A stretch of DNA of 64,000 nucleotides from Alitiscatomonas aceti (GTDB lineage Bacteria > Bacillota > Clostridia > Lachnospirales > Lachnospiraceae): the NCBI RefSeq assembly GCF_025567195.1, contig NZ_JAOQJF010000007.1, positions 72,494 to 136,493 on the forward strand, read 5' to 3'. Positions 24,638 to 32,475 of the stretch are shown in pieces. Each line of letters begins with the position of its first letter. Positions within the stretch are counted from its first letter, which is position 1. The notes under the pieces were generated by a model that saw only the letters and a program-made list of their open reading frames with translations, was not told the DNA's origin and did no database searches. Position numbers and translations under genes: made by a program.

Positions 24638-25477
24638 TTACGCCTTACCGTTTCTTCTTCTTACGATCAGTTTGTTAGACTGTTTGTTTTTCTTTCTTGT
24701 CTTAAGACCAAGAGCAGGCTTGCCCCACGGTGTGCACGGACCCGGACGACCGATACCTGTCTTACCTTCACCACCACCATGCGGATGGTCGTTGGGGTTC
24801 ATAACAGAACCGCGGACGGTCGGGCGGATACCCATGTGGCGTTTTCTGCCAGCCTTACCGATCTTAACCAGGTTGTGGTCGCCGTTGCCTACAACGCCGA
24901 TGGTTGCGCGGCATGCGATCGGAACCATTCTCATTTCACCGGAGGGTAAACGAAGAGTTGCGTATTTTCCTTCTTTTGCCATTAACTGAGCTGCGTTACC
25001 AGCGGAACGTACTAACTGGCCGCCTTTGCCAGGCTGTAATTCAATGTTGTGTACCTGGGCACCAACCGGGATCATGGATAACGGTAAGCAGTTGCCGATC
25101 TTTGCCTCTGCCTTCTCACCGCTCATAACCTTCATTCCATCGGTTAAGCCCTCAGGTGCAAGGATATATGCTTTCTCGCCGTCTGCATAGCAGATCAGGG
25201 CGATGTTTGCGCTTCTGTTGGGATCGTACTCGATTCCGATCACAGTTGCCGGGATCCCATCTTTGGAATTTCTCTTAAAATCAACAATTCTGTATTTTCT
25301 TCTATTTCCGCCGCCGTGGTGTCTAACAGTGATCTTACCCTGGTTGTTACGGCCTGCGTTCTTCTTTAAGGAAACAAGAAGTGCCTTCTCCGGAGATTTT
25401 TTAGTGATCTCAGAGAAATCGGAACCAGTCATGTTTCTTCTGGAAGGTGTATATGGGTTATAGGTTTTGATTCCCAT
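24638..25477 (-). CDS. rplB: 50S ribosomal protein L2
   Basis: L2 is needed for subunit joining and peptidyl-transfer centre assembly. The 279 residues show TPSRRNMTGSDFSEITK, NNQGKITVRHHGGGNRRKYRI, and RGSVMNPNDHPHGGGEGKTGIGR, which contains the conserved catalytic-centre histidine. A 96-base spacer separates it from rplW. Confidence 0.98.
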   Translation of the reverse strand: MGIKTYNPYTPSRRNMTGSDFSEITKKSPEKALLVSLKKNAGRNNQGKITVRHHGGGNRRKYRIVDFKRNSKDGIPATVIGIEYDPNRSANIALICYADGEKAYILAPEGLTDGMKVMSGEKAEAKIGNCLPLSMIPVGAQVHNIELQPGKGGQLVRSAGNAAQLMAKEGKYATLRLPSGEMRMVPIACRATIGVVGNGDHNLVKIGKAGRKRHMGIRPTVRGSVMNPNDHPHGGGEGKTGIGRPGPCTPWGKPALGLKTRKKNKQSNKLIVRRRNGKA

Positions 25478-25573
25478 TATTTGCTCCTTTCAACGCCCTC
25501 TGGCGTTTCTTGTTTTTCATGTCGCGACTTTTCTGTCGCATAGGGTGCGGGCATTCACTAAGCCGCTTTCAGC

Positions 25574-25873
25574 TTATAATCCCTGGAAGATCTCGATCTC
25601 CTTGCTGTCAGCGGTCAGCTTTACGATGGCTTTCTTTGTCTTTGCAGTCTTGCCAACGATCATGCCGCGTCTCTTATTCTTACCGTCGAGGTTCTGGGTG
25701 TTTACGGAAGCAACCTTTGTGCCCGGGAACATCTTCTCAACAGCCTCTTTGATCATAGTCTTATTTGCTTCCGGATGAACCAGGAACGTATATTTCTTCT
25801 CGCTCATAGCGTTCATGCTCTTCTCAGTTACAACCGGTTTGAGGATTACGTCGTAATACTGTACATTTGCCAT
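25574..25873 (-). CDS. rplW: 50S ribosomal protein L23
   Basis: L23 docks trigger factor and SRP at the tunnel exit. The 99 residues include YYDVILKPVVTEKSMNAMSEKKY and NTQNLDGKNKRRGMIVGKTAK. The ATG shares a base with the rplD stop (TAATG), implying coupling. Confidence 0.97.
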   Translation of the reverse strand: MANVQYYDVILKPVVTEKSMNAMSEKKYTFLVHPEANKTMIKEAVEKMFPGTKVASVNTQNLDGKNKRRGMIVGKTAKTKKAIVKLTADSKEIEIFQGL

Positions 25874-26493
25874 TATGCGTACACCTCCTCGATAGAAGCT
25901 ACTGCAGCCTTGGTGGCTACTACTGTGTTGTATTTCAGAATGTCATACACGCTCAGTGTATTAACAAGGGAAGTTCTTACTTCCGGGATGTTTCTTGCGG
26001 AAAGAACTACGTTCTGATCGTTCTCTGCAAGTACAACCAGTGCCTTGGATACGTTTAAGTTGTTCATTACGTTCTTGAAGTTCTTTGTCTTGATCTCCTC
26101 GAACTTTAACTCGTCAACTACAACGAACTTGTTGTCGTTTACTCTGCTTGTTAAAGCGGACTTAAGAGCAGCTCTCTTCTCCTTCTTGTTGAGACGGATG
26201 GAGTAATCTCTCGGTGTCGGTGCGAATACTACGCCGCCGCCTGTCCACTGCGGTGCTCTTGTGGAACCCTGTCTTGCATGGCCGGTTCCTTTCTGTCTCC
26301 ACGGTTTTCTTCCGCCGCCGGAAACTTCGGAACGTGTTTTAGCCTTCTGTGTTCCCTGACGTTTATTTGCAAGCTGTGCTACAACGGCAAGGTGTACGAG
26401 ATGCTCGTTCACTTCAACGCCGAATACGGCATCGTTTAATTCCATTGTGCCAACTTCTTTGCCTTCCATATTGTATACGGATACGTTTGCCAT
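25873..26493 (-). CDS. rplD: 50S ribosomal protein L4
   Basis: L4 lines the tunnel constriction and in E. coli represses the S10 operon. The 206 residues contain VHLAVVAQLANKRQGTQKAKTR, the extended loop RKPWRQKGTGHARQGSTRAPQW, and FAPTPRDYSIRLNKKEKRAALK. The presence of long structured leader RNA upstream of rpsJ and rplC makes autoregulation worth testing here. Confidence 0.98.
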   Translation of the reverse strand: MANVSVYNMEGKEVGTMELNDAVFGVEVNEHLVHLAVVAQLANKRQGTQKAKTRSEVSGGGRKPWRQKGTGHARQGSTRAPQWTGGGVVFAPTPRDYSIRLNKKEKRAALKSALTSRVNDNKFVVVDELKFEEIKTKNFKNVMNNLNVSKALVVLAENDQNVVLSARNIPEVRTSLVNTLSVYDILKYNTVVATKAAVASIEEVYA

Positions 26494-26522
26494 TTCTATG
26501 TTTCCTCCTTTCCTGTAAAAGC

Positions 26523-27158
26523 TTACCTAGAAACTTTTACTGTTTCCTTCAGTGTTACTAAGGATTTCTTCGGGCCCGGTACTGCGCCCTTAACCAGAAT
26601 CAGATTCTGCTCTGCATCAACTCTTACAACTTCCAGGTTCTGGGTTGTGATTCTCTTATGACCCATGTGACCCGGCATGCCTTTGCCCTTGAATACGCGG
26701 CCCGGAGTTGTTGCGGAACCATTGGAACCCTGATGACGGTGGAACTTGGAACCGTGAGCCATGGGTCCTCTGTGCTGTCCTAATCTCTTAATAGCACCCT
26801 GGAAACCTTTACCTTTGGAGATCGCTGTTGCGTCAACCTTGTCGCCCTCTGCGAAGATATCGGCTTTGAATTCGTCCTTTACATTGTACTCTTCTGCATT
26901 CTCAAAGCGGAACTCTCTCACATATCTCTTGTAAGATACGCCAGCCTTGTCAAAATGGCCTTTTACCGGCTTGTTCACAAGCTTCTCTCTCTTGTCAACA
27001 AAACCAACCTGTACAGCTTTGTAGCCGTCGTTTTCTTCTGTCTTAACCTGTGTTACTACACACGGTCCAGCCTGAAGAACAGTTACCGGAACAAGAACGC
27101 CTTCGTTATTGAAGATCTGTGTCATTCCGACTTTTGTAGCTAAAATCGCTTTCTTCAT
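26523..27158 (-). CDS. rplC: 50S ribosomal protein L3
   Basis: L3 is an early assembly protein reaching the peptidyl-transferase centre. The 211 residues begin MKKAILATKVGMTQIFNNEG and include the extension KRLGQHRGPMAHGSKFHRHQGS. I start at the ATG at 27156-27158, with an AGGAGGT site 7 bases upstream; the frame is open a little further but with no family residues. It is preceded by a 257-bp structured spacer. Confidence 0.98.
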   Translation of the reverse strand: MKKAILATKVGMTQIFNNEGVLVPVTVLQAGPCVVTQVKTEENDGYKAVQVGFVDKREKLVNKPVKGHFDKAGVSYKRYVREFRFENAEEYNVKDEFKADIFAEGDKVDATAISKGKGFQGAIKRLGQHRGPMAHGSKFHRHQGSNGSATTPGRVFKGKGMPGHMGHKRITTQNLEVVRVDAEQNLILVKGAVPGPKKSLVTLKETVKVSR

Positions 27159-27415
27159 TTCTTTACCTCCTGTTACTAATCTACAGCGGAACACAGGACC
27201 TTTCGTCCCGCGTTCATCCTAGAGCAGCCCAACATAGGTGGAACACTATGACACCGTTTTTTCGGTGATGTTGATTCCCTTTCAGGAAAGTGTTGCTTTT
27301 ATATCAGAACCATTCTGGATTAACATGTTCATTCCCCGGACAGCTTTTTCCACGCTGCCTTCCAGGGACCGCCCGCTTAAGCTCTCTGCTTTCCGGGCTC
27401 CAGGAAAAACAAATC
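27159..27415 (-). promoter_or_regulatory. Structured spacer between rpsJ and rplC
   Basis: A 257-bp gap where a few tens of bases are usual. On the minus strand the middle part can form a three-way junction: an outer CAAC/GTTG closing stem, an inner CACCG-A6-CGGTG hairpin and a CATAG-loop-CTATG hairpin. Further on, GCGGGAC, a GAAA loop and GTCC..CCGC nest into another hairpin just before the rplC ribosome site. Upstream a GCCCG/CGGGC pair can also form. No ORF with a ribosome site is present. Candidate cis-regulatory RNA in the S10 operon. Confidence 0.55.
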
Positions 27416-27733
27416 TTATTTGTTTTTCATCTTAATGTCGATAAACACGCCTGCCGGCATTTCCAGTCTGGACAGAGCGTCCACTGTCTTCTGGCTCGGG
27501 CTTGTGATATCGATGAGTCTCTTATGAGTTCTCTGCTCGAACTGCTCTCTGGAATCTTTGTACTTATGAACAGCCCTTAAGATCGTTACAACCTCTTTCT
27601 TGGTCGGCAGCGGAACCGGTCCACTCACCTTAGATCCTGTCTTTTTTACTGTCTCGATGATTTTTCCAGCGGACTGATCAACCAGCTGATGGTCGTACGC
27701 CTTTAATGTGATTCTCATAACCTGACTTGCCAT
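27416..27733 (-). CDS. rpsJ: 30S ribosomal protein S10
   Basis: S10 is a 30S head protein and, with NusB, an antitermination factor. The 105 residues read MASQVMRITLKAYDHQLVDQ, then SGPVPLPTKKEVVTILRAVHK and PSQKTVDALSRLEMPAGVFI. First gene of the superoperon, with an AGGAGGCGAC site about 10 bases before the ATG and a structured leader of roughly 230 nt. Confidence 0.98.
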   Translation of the reverse strand: MASQVMRITLKAYDHQLVDQSAGKIIETVKKTGSKVSGPVPLPTKKEVVTILRAVHKYKDSREQFEQRTHKRLIDITSPSQKTVDALSRLEMPAGVFIDIKMKNK

Positions 27734-27960
27734 AAAAAAAGTCGCCTCCTTTTCGCACTTTTAACGAAGTACGACAAGCGGTGACTGTACACGGTCTCGT
27801 GTGTATCATCCGATCCACACGTTGTTACTGCCCCTTACCAAGAGCAGCTGTTAATTTGGTACAGTGACTTGTCGCCAGTTTCCTAACTTGACATTCGCTC
27901 CACGGAAAACCTGCCATTTACAGGCAGCAACCTCACGCTTCTTAGCTATCATGCCACAGC
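27734..27960 (-). promoter_or_regulatory. Structured 5' leader of the S10 operon
   Basis: The transcript from the 27967-27995 promoter has a leader of about 227 nt. It contains a long-range helix: 7 bp CGACAAG/CTTGTCG (27772-27778 with 27868-27874) plus 7 bp GTACAGT/ACTGTAC (27784-27790 with 27859-27865), enclosing a loop with a smaller ACACG/CGTGT hairpin. Nearer the 5' end is a CTGCC/GGCAG hairpin, and next to the ribosome site a GTACTT/AAGTGC hairpin. This looks like a ribosomal-protein-responsive or attenuating leader; the ligand is unknown. Confidence 0.7.
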
Positions 27961-27966
27961 TCAGAC

Positions 27967-27995
27967 AGCATAACATAAAATCTTTTAAAATGCAA
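27967..27995 (-). promoter_or_regulatory. Promoter of the S10-spc superoperon
   Basis: Minus-strand -35 TTGCAT (27990-27995), 17-bp AT-rich spacer, -10 TATGCT (27967-27972). It lies between the ctpA terminator and rpsJ. Confidence 0.75.
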
Positions 27996-28067
27996 GCACT
28001 TTTCCGCAATTTTTACAATCTGTGCATATCCTGTTTTTCTGTGCCTATATAATAGGAAGAAATCCAC

Positions 28068-28129
28068 ATAAAAAAGCGGAGACCGCTGCTGGAAGAGGGG
28101 ATAAACCCTCCTTTTGCAGCGATCTCCGC
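28068..28129 (-). terminator. Terminator after ctpA
   Basis: A 14-bp stem (28076-28089 with 28116-28129, one G-T type mismatch) followed on the minus strand by a T6-rich run at 28068-28075. It separates the ftsEX-envC-ctpA operon from the ribosomal superoperon. Confidence 0.9.
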
Positions 28130-28187
28130 ACTCTCTTTATCTGCCCGGATACTCCGTTTCCATCGGCAGTATACCTGCCTGTTTTCC

Positions 28188-29636
28188 TTACTGCCCCTCT
28201 TCGGCAGTTCCTTCCTCTGCGCCGTCCTCAGCCTCCAGCGCCGCTGCGGATTCCTCCACGCGCTTTTCCGCTTCCTCCAGCCCGTTGACAGCCACGTCCA
28301 TGGCTGCCTTTAGCTGGTTGTCCTGGTCCCTGGGGATCTCGATCATGCTCTCCAGCCCCTCGTCCAGCTCCACCAGAAGATCCGGCTCAATGCCCACCTC
28401 ATGGATGCATTCGCCGGAGGGAACGTAATAGTACGCCGTTGTGAGCTTTAAAGCACTGCCGTCGGGCAGATCAAAGATTCCCTGGGCAATGCCCTTTCCG
28501 AAGGTCTTTGTGCCCACCACAGTGGCCCAGCCGTTGTCCTTCAGCGCTCCTGTGAGTACCTCCGACGCGCTGGCGCTCTCTCCGTTGACCAGAAGGATGA
28601 TGGGAACGTCCACCTGATGGCCGTCCTCCGTGATCTTTACGCTGTCGTCCACTCCTTTTCCTTTAAAGCTCACGATGGTCTTTCCATCGGGGAGCAGATA
28701 GTCCGCAATATCCGTAGACGCCGTCACCACGCCGCCACCGTTGTTCCGCAGATCGACGATGAGGCTCTTCGCCCCCTTGCCCAACAGGGAGTCTGCGGCC
28801 GTTTTAAACTGGTCGCCGGTGACCTCCTCAAAGGCAGAGATGGAAATGTATCCCACATTATCCTCCAGCAGGTCATACTCCACCGTGGGGTTCTCCACGA
28901 TCTCCCGGGTCATGGTCAGATCCAGGCTGTCCTCGATGGACTCCCGGAACACAGTGACCGTCACCTCTGTTCCCTCTTCGCCCTTAATGTGGTCGCTGAC
29001 CAGGATGCTCAGATCCATTCCCGCCGCATCCACATCGCCTACGCCGGTGATCACATCCCCCGGACGCATGCCTGCCTTATCTGCCGGAGAATCCTTGAAC
29101 ACCCGGATCACCGTGATGATCCCTGTATTCACATTCTGGCTCACCTGGACGCCGATGCCGCAGTATTCGCCGTTGCTGCTTTCCTGGACACTCTCATATT
29201 CCTCTGCCGTATAGTAAGTGGAATAGGGGTCCTGAAGGGAATATACATAGCCCGTATAGATCCAGTCCTCCGGGTTTTCCCGCTCCTCGTCCTCATCGAA
29301 CAGATAATACTGGTCAATGAGCTGCTGCATATAGCCCAGCTTTGGAGCCAGCCTTCCCATATCCAGGCCGTATTCTCCCTCCGGCTCCGGAAGGACCGCC
29401 TGGCGGGTCTCCTGGGTCTGCCTGCCCATGATCCAGATTCCGGCTGCCATTCCCACCGCCGCCAGCACCACGAAGGCTGTTACCAGGGAACCGGCTAAGG
29501 CCCCCTTCCAGAACCGGCTCCGGCCCTCCCGGCCGTTTTCCTTCCGGTCCTCTTTCTCCTTTTCCAGGCCTTCGTTCCTGCCGTTATCCTGGTTTTCTTC
29601 TTCCAGTTTTTTTTCTTCCAGGTTTGTTTCTGTCAT
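28188..29636 (-). CDS. S41 family carboxyl-terminal processing protease (CtpA/CtpB type)
   Basis: A 482-residue membrane-anchored protease. The first 40 residues are charged and cytoplasmic, and residues about 46-70 form one membrane helix. A PDZ domain follows near residues 150-215 (PADKAGMRPGDVITGVGDVD). The S41 domain contains DLRNNGGGVV, the catalytic serine in NGESASASE and the catalytic lysine in GTKTFGKGIAQG. The end is rich in Glu and Ala. CtpA-type proteases trim cell-wall hydrolases or sporulation factors; lying last in an ftsEX-M23 hydrolase operon suggests control of that hydrolase, which is inference. Confidence 0.93.
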   Translation of the reverse strand: MTETNLEEKKLEEENQDNGRNEGLEKEKEDRKENGREGRSRFWKGALAGSLVTAFVVLAAVGMAAGIWIMGRQTQETRQAVLPEPEGEYGLDMGRLAPKLGYMQQLIDQYYLFDEDEERENPEDWIYTGYVYSLQDPYSTYYTAEEYESVQESSNGEYCGIGVQVSQNVNTGIITVIRVFKDSPADKAGMRPGDVITGVGDVDAAGMDLSILVSDHIKGEEGTEVTVTVFRESIEDSLDLTMTREIVENPTVEYDLLEDNVGYISISAFEEVTGDQFKTAADSLLGKGAKSLIVDLRNNGGGVVTASTDIADYLLPDGKTIVSFKGKGVDDSVKITEDGHQVDVPIILLVNGESASASEVLTGALKDNGWATVVGTKTFGKGIAQGIFDLPDGSALKLTTAYYYVPSGECIHEVGIEPDLLVELDEGLESMIEIPRDQDNQLKAAMDVAVNGLEEAEKRVEESAAALEAEDGAEEGTAEEGQ

Positions 29637-29670
29637 AGCAATTTTGTCCTTTCCTGTTTTACGCCCCCGG

Positions 29671-30870
29671 TCACGGGCTCACATACTGGCTGGGATTCAC
29701 ATATGTACCGTTTACCCGGATCCCGAAGTGCAGATGCGGCCCTGTGGAATATCCCGTAGAACCCACCTTGGCAATGGTCTGCCCCTTCTTCACCTGATCG
29801 CCCACAGATGCCAGCAGCTTGGAGGCATGCATATAGACCGTATAAACTCCGCCTCCGTGGTTGATCATCACATAATTCCCAGCCGAATAGCTGTACGTGG
29901 ACACCACCACCTCTCCGTCTGCCGCTGCCACGATCCCCGAGCCTGTGGAGGCGCCGATGTCGATGCCCTTGTGGTTGGAGGAAGCTCCCTCCGTCGGTGA
30001 GGACCGGCCGCCAAACCCCGAGGTGATCCGCCCGCTGGACGGACAGGGCCATGTGAAGCTAATGTCCCCAAGATTCTTCGTTTTATACGTCTTTCCAGCC
30101 GCCTCAGCCTTTTTCCTGGCCTCTTCCTCTTTCCGCCGCATCTCCGCCTCGATGGCTTTGATGGAGTCCTCCTGGGCCTTGATATCCTTTTCATACTCGG
30201 AAAGCTGGCCCTCAGCTGCGCTTATCTGGCTCTCATACTTCTTAAGCTCTGACTGCTTGGCGGAAAGGAGCTGCTCCACCGACGCATGCTTGGCCTCCGT
30301 CTGCTCCTGAAGCCCCAGAAGCTCCCCATGCTCCGCCTCCAGCTCTGCCTCCTTGGCCTGGATCTGCTCCTTGGTGGCCACGTATTCGTCCAGCTTCTGC
30401 CGGTCATAAGCCGAGATCTTTCCAATATATTCCGCCTTATTTAAAAGCTCCGACAGGGAATCGGATTCCATGAGAAGATCCACATAAGAGCTGTCTCCCT
30501 TCTCATACATATATTTTATCCGCAGCTTCATGGATTCATACTGGTCTTTTTCCACCTGCTTTGCATCCTCCAGCTCCGCCTTTGTGGTCTCGATCTGGCC
30601 CTCCTTGACCTCAATATCCTTCCCCAGCCTGGAAAGCTCGTCGCTGATGGCCTCCAGATTGGCGTCCAGCTTCTTTACATAGGCCGCCGCGTCGCTCTTT
30701 AACCCTTCCAGGCTCTTTATGGCAGCTTCCGTCTTCTTTTTTTCCTCTTCCAGACTGCTCTTTTTCTTTTTCGCATCGTCCAGGCTTCCCGTGGCCCAGG
30801 CCGGGATCGCCAGACACAGACTTAAGACAGCCGCCAGTCCGGCCACCGCCGCTTTTCCTGTTTTTTTCAC
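29671..30870 (-). CDS. EnvC/PcsB-like murein hydrolase activator with M23 domain
   Basis: A 399-residue exported protein: signal peptide (residues 1-26, VAGLAAVLSLCLAIPAWA), a long coiled coil (about 30-250, rich in Lys/Glu/Ala), then a LytM/M23 domain (about 275-399). Zinc-site motifs are present: NHKGIDIG carries the first His and Asp, and HLHFGIRVNG carries the last histidine. EnvC in Gram-negatives has lost these and only activates amidases; here they are intact, so direct endopeptidase activity is likely. It immediately follows ftsX, the expected partner that gates such hydrolases at division. Confidence 0.93.
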   Translation of the reverse strand: MKKTGKAAVAGLAAVLSLCLAIPAWATGSLDDAKKKKSSLEEEKKKTEAAIKSLEGLKSDAAAYVKKLDANLEAISDELSRLGKDIEVKEGQIETTKAELEDAKQVEKDQYESMKLRIKYMYEKGDSSYVDLLMESDSLSELLNKAEYIGKISAYDRQKLDEYVATKEQIQAKEAELEAEHGELLGLQEQTEAKHASVEQLLSAKQSELKKYESQISAAEGQLSEYEKDIKAQEDSIKAIEAEMRRKEEEARKKAEAAGKTYKTKNLGDISFTWPCPSSGRITSGFGGRSSPTEGASSNHKGIDIGASTGSGIVAAADGEVVVSTYSYSAGNYVMINHGGGVYTVYMHASKLLASVGDQVKKGQTIAKVGSTGYSTGPHLHFGIRVNGTYVNPSQYVSP

Positions 30871-30883
30871 CTTGCCGCGCCTC

Positions 30884-31798
30884 CTATACCTTTAAATGCC
30901 GCCGGATGGTCAGAAAACTCACCACAAGGCCCAGACCTCCGCCCAGCGCCAGGGAAATGGCCGCCATGGACGGATAGATCTCCTCGATCGGGAGAAACTG
31001 GATGATCCCAGACAGGATCTGGAACCGGCCCACCACATACGTCACCGTCTGACGGTATCCGAAATACATGGCTCCCAGGGGGATGGCGGCTCCCAGGAGT
31101 CCCAGGATCGTTCCCTCCACCACAAAGGGAGCCCGGATCATGAAATTGGTGGCCCCGATGAGGCGCATGATCTTATTCTCATTTTTCCTCATTCCGGCCG
31201 CCACAGAGATGGTGTTGCTGATCAGGAATACCGCCACCGCCAGAAGCATCAGGATGATCGCTCCAAACAGCAGGGCCAGGACCTTATTGAAGCTGGAAAG
31301 CCCCGCCGCTGCGCTGTTGGAATAGTTGACCTTCCGGACGCCGGAAAGCCCCTCCAGATACTTAACCACCGGCTCCTGGTCATTGATGTCATAAAGATAT
31401 ATTTCATAGGAAGCCGAGCCAGTCAGAGGATTATCGTCAGAAAAGCCCTCCGCCAGATCGCTGTTCTCCCCAAAGTATTCCTTTTTAAAGCTCTCCCATG
31501 CCTCCTCCGCAGAGGTAAACTTCATATCCTTTATGATCGGCCCCTGGGCCTTCCGGATCTCATCCCCGATGGCGTGGATCTCATCCTCTGGCAGCGACTC
31601 GTCAAAAAACACCGTGATCCCCATGGTGGACTCAGCCGTGACCACCATATACTGGACGTTGGTGATGATCGAATAAAATACACAGAATAAAAAAATACAT
31701 GCAGAAATGATCGCGGCTGACGCCAGGGAAAACCAGATATTTCTGCATATATTCACAAGGCCCTGCTTCAGGCAGAACCAGAACGTGCTAATCCTCAT
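30884..31798 (-). CDS. ftsX: Cell division protein FtsX
   Basis: The membrane partner of FtsE, about 304 residues with four transmembrane segments: one near residue 25, then an extracellular domain of about 130 residues, then three more between about 175 and 290. The end of the protein (GGGLGLVVSFLTIRRHLKV) is typical. I start at MRISTFWFCLKQGLVNICRN, whose ATG overlaps the end of ftsE by 11 bases and which matches the FtsX N-terminal pattern; in-frame starts 24-27 bases upstream are also open. It passes FtsE ATPase signals to extracellular hydrolases, here the M23 protein next in the operon. Confidence 0.93.
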   Translation of the reverse strand: MRISTFWFCLKQGLVNICRNIWFSLASAAIISACIFLFCVFYSIITNVQYMVVTAESTMGITVFFDESLPEDEIHAIGDEIRKAQGPIIKDMKFTSAEEAWESFKKEYFGENSDLAEGFSDDNPLTGSASYEIYLYDINDQEPVVKYLEGLSGVRKVNYSNSAAAGLSSFNKVLALLFGAIILMLLAVAVFLISNTISVAAGMRKNENKIMRLIGATNFMIRAPFVVEGTILGLLGAAIPLGAMYFGYRQTVTYVVGRFQILSGIIQFLPIEEIYPSMAAISLALGGGLGLVVSFLTIRRHLKV

Positions 31799-32474
31799 AC
31801 CAGTACCCGCTTTCTTTCTCATCACCCACCACGATACCTCGCTGGATGGTGATCACCCGTTTTCTCATCATATTTACGATCTCGCTGCTGTGGGTCACCA
31901 CCACTACTGTGGTCCCCTGACGGTTGATCTCCTCCAGAAGGCCCATGATCTCCATGGCGTTATGGGGGTCCAGGTTTCCCGTAGGCTCGTCGGCCAGAAG
32001 GATAGCCGGCCGGTTGATGAGGGCCCTGGCAATGGCCACCCGCTGCTGCTCGCCGCCGGAAAGCTGGTGCGGAAAAGATTTATATTTTGATGAAAGGCCC
32101 ACCATCCTCAGCATCTCCGGCACCGATTCCCGGATCTTCCTTCCTGAAACGCCGATGACTCTCTGGGCAAAGGCCACATTCTCATAGACGTTCCGGTCCT
32201 TTAACAGACGGAAATCCTGGAATACCACGCCCAGCTGTCTCCGGTACTTGGGGACATAGCGGCGGGGCATCCGTCCCAGGTCCATGTCATTCACGACAAC
32301 ACGGCCGGAAGTGGGTTCCACCTCTTTCAGAAGGATTCTGAGCAGGGTTGACTTTCCGGAACCACTCCGGCCTGTAATAAAGACAAACTCCCCATCGTCG
32401 ATGGTAAGGCTTACGTCCTTAAGAGCGCGGCTGCTCTTTTCGTAGGTCTTTGTCAGCTTTGAAATTTCTATCAT
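31788..32474 (-). CDS. ftsE: Cell division ATP-binding protein FtsE
   Basis: A 228-residue ABC ATPase with Walker A GRSGSGKST near residue 36, Q-loop VVFQDFRLLKDRNVYENVAF (typical FtsE), signature LSGGEQQRVAIARAL, Walker B AILLADEPTGNLDP and H-loop VTHSSEI. All catalytic residues are intact, in contrast to the degenerate ABC protein at 33712-34812. One base separates it from the regulator gene upstream. Confidence 0.97.
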   Translation of the reverse strand: MIEISKLTKTYEKSSRALKDVSLTIDDGEFVFITGRSGSGKSTLLRILLKEVEPTSGRVVVNDMDLGRMPRRYVPKYRRQLGVVFQDFRLLKDRNVYENVAFAQRVIGVSGRKIRESVPEMLRMVGLSSKYKSFPHQLSGGEQQRVAIARALINRPAILLADEPTGNLDPHNAMEIMGLLEEINRQGTTVVVVTHSSEIVNMMRKRVITIQRGIVVGDEKESGYWYED

Positions 32475-32475
32475 A

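Noticed and set aside
25495..25520. Plus-strand terminator-like AACGCC/GGCGTT hairpin with T-run before rplB
   Set aside because: The T-run is on the wrong strand for the minus-strand ribosomal genes and no plus-strand gene precedes it.
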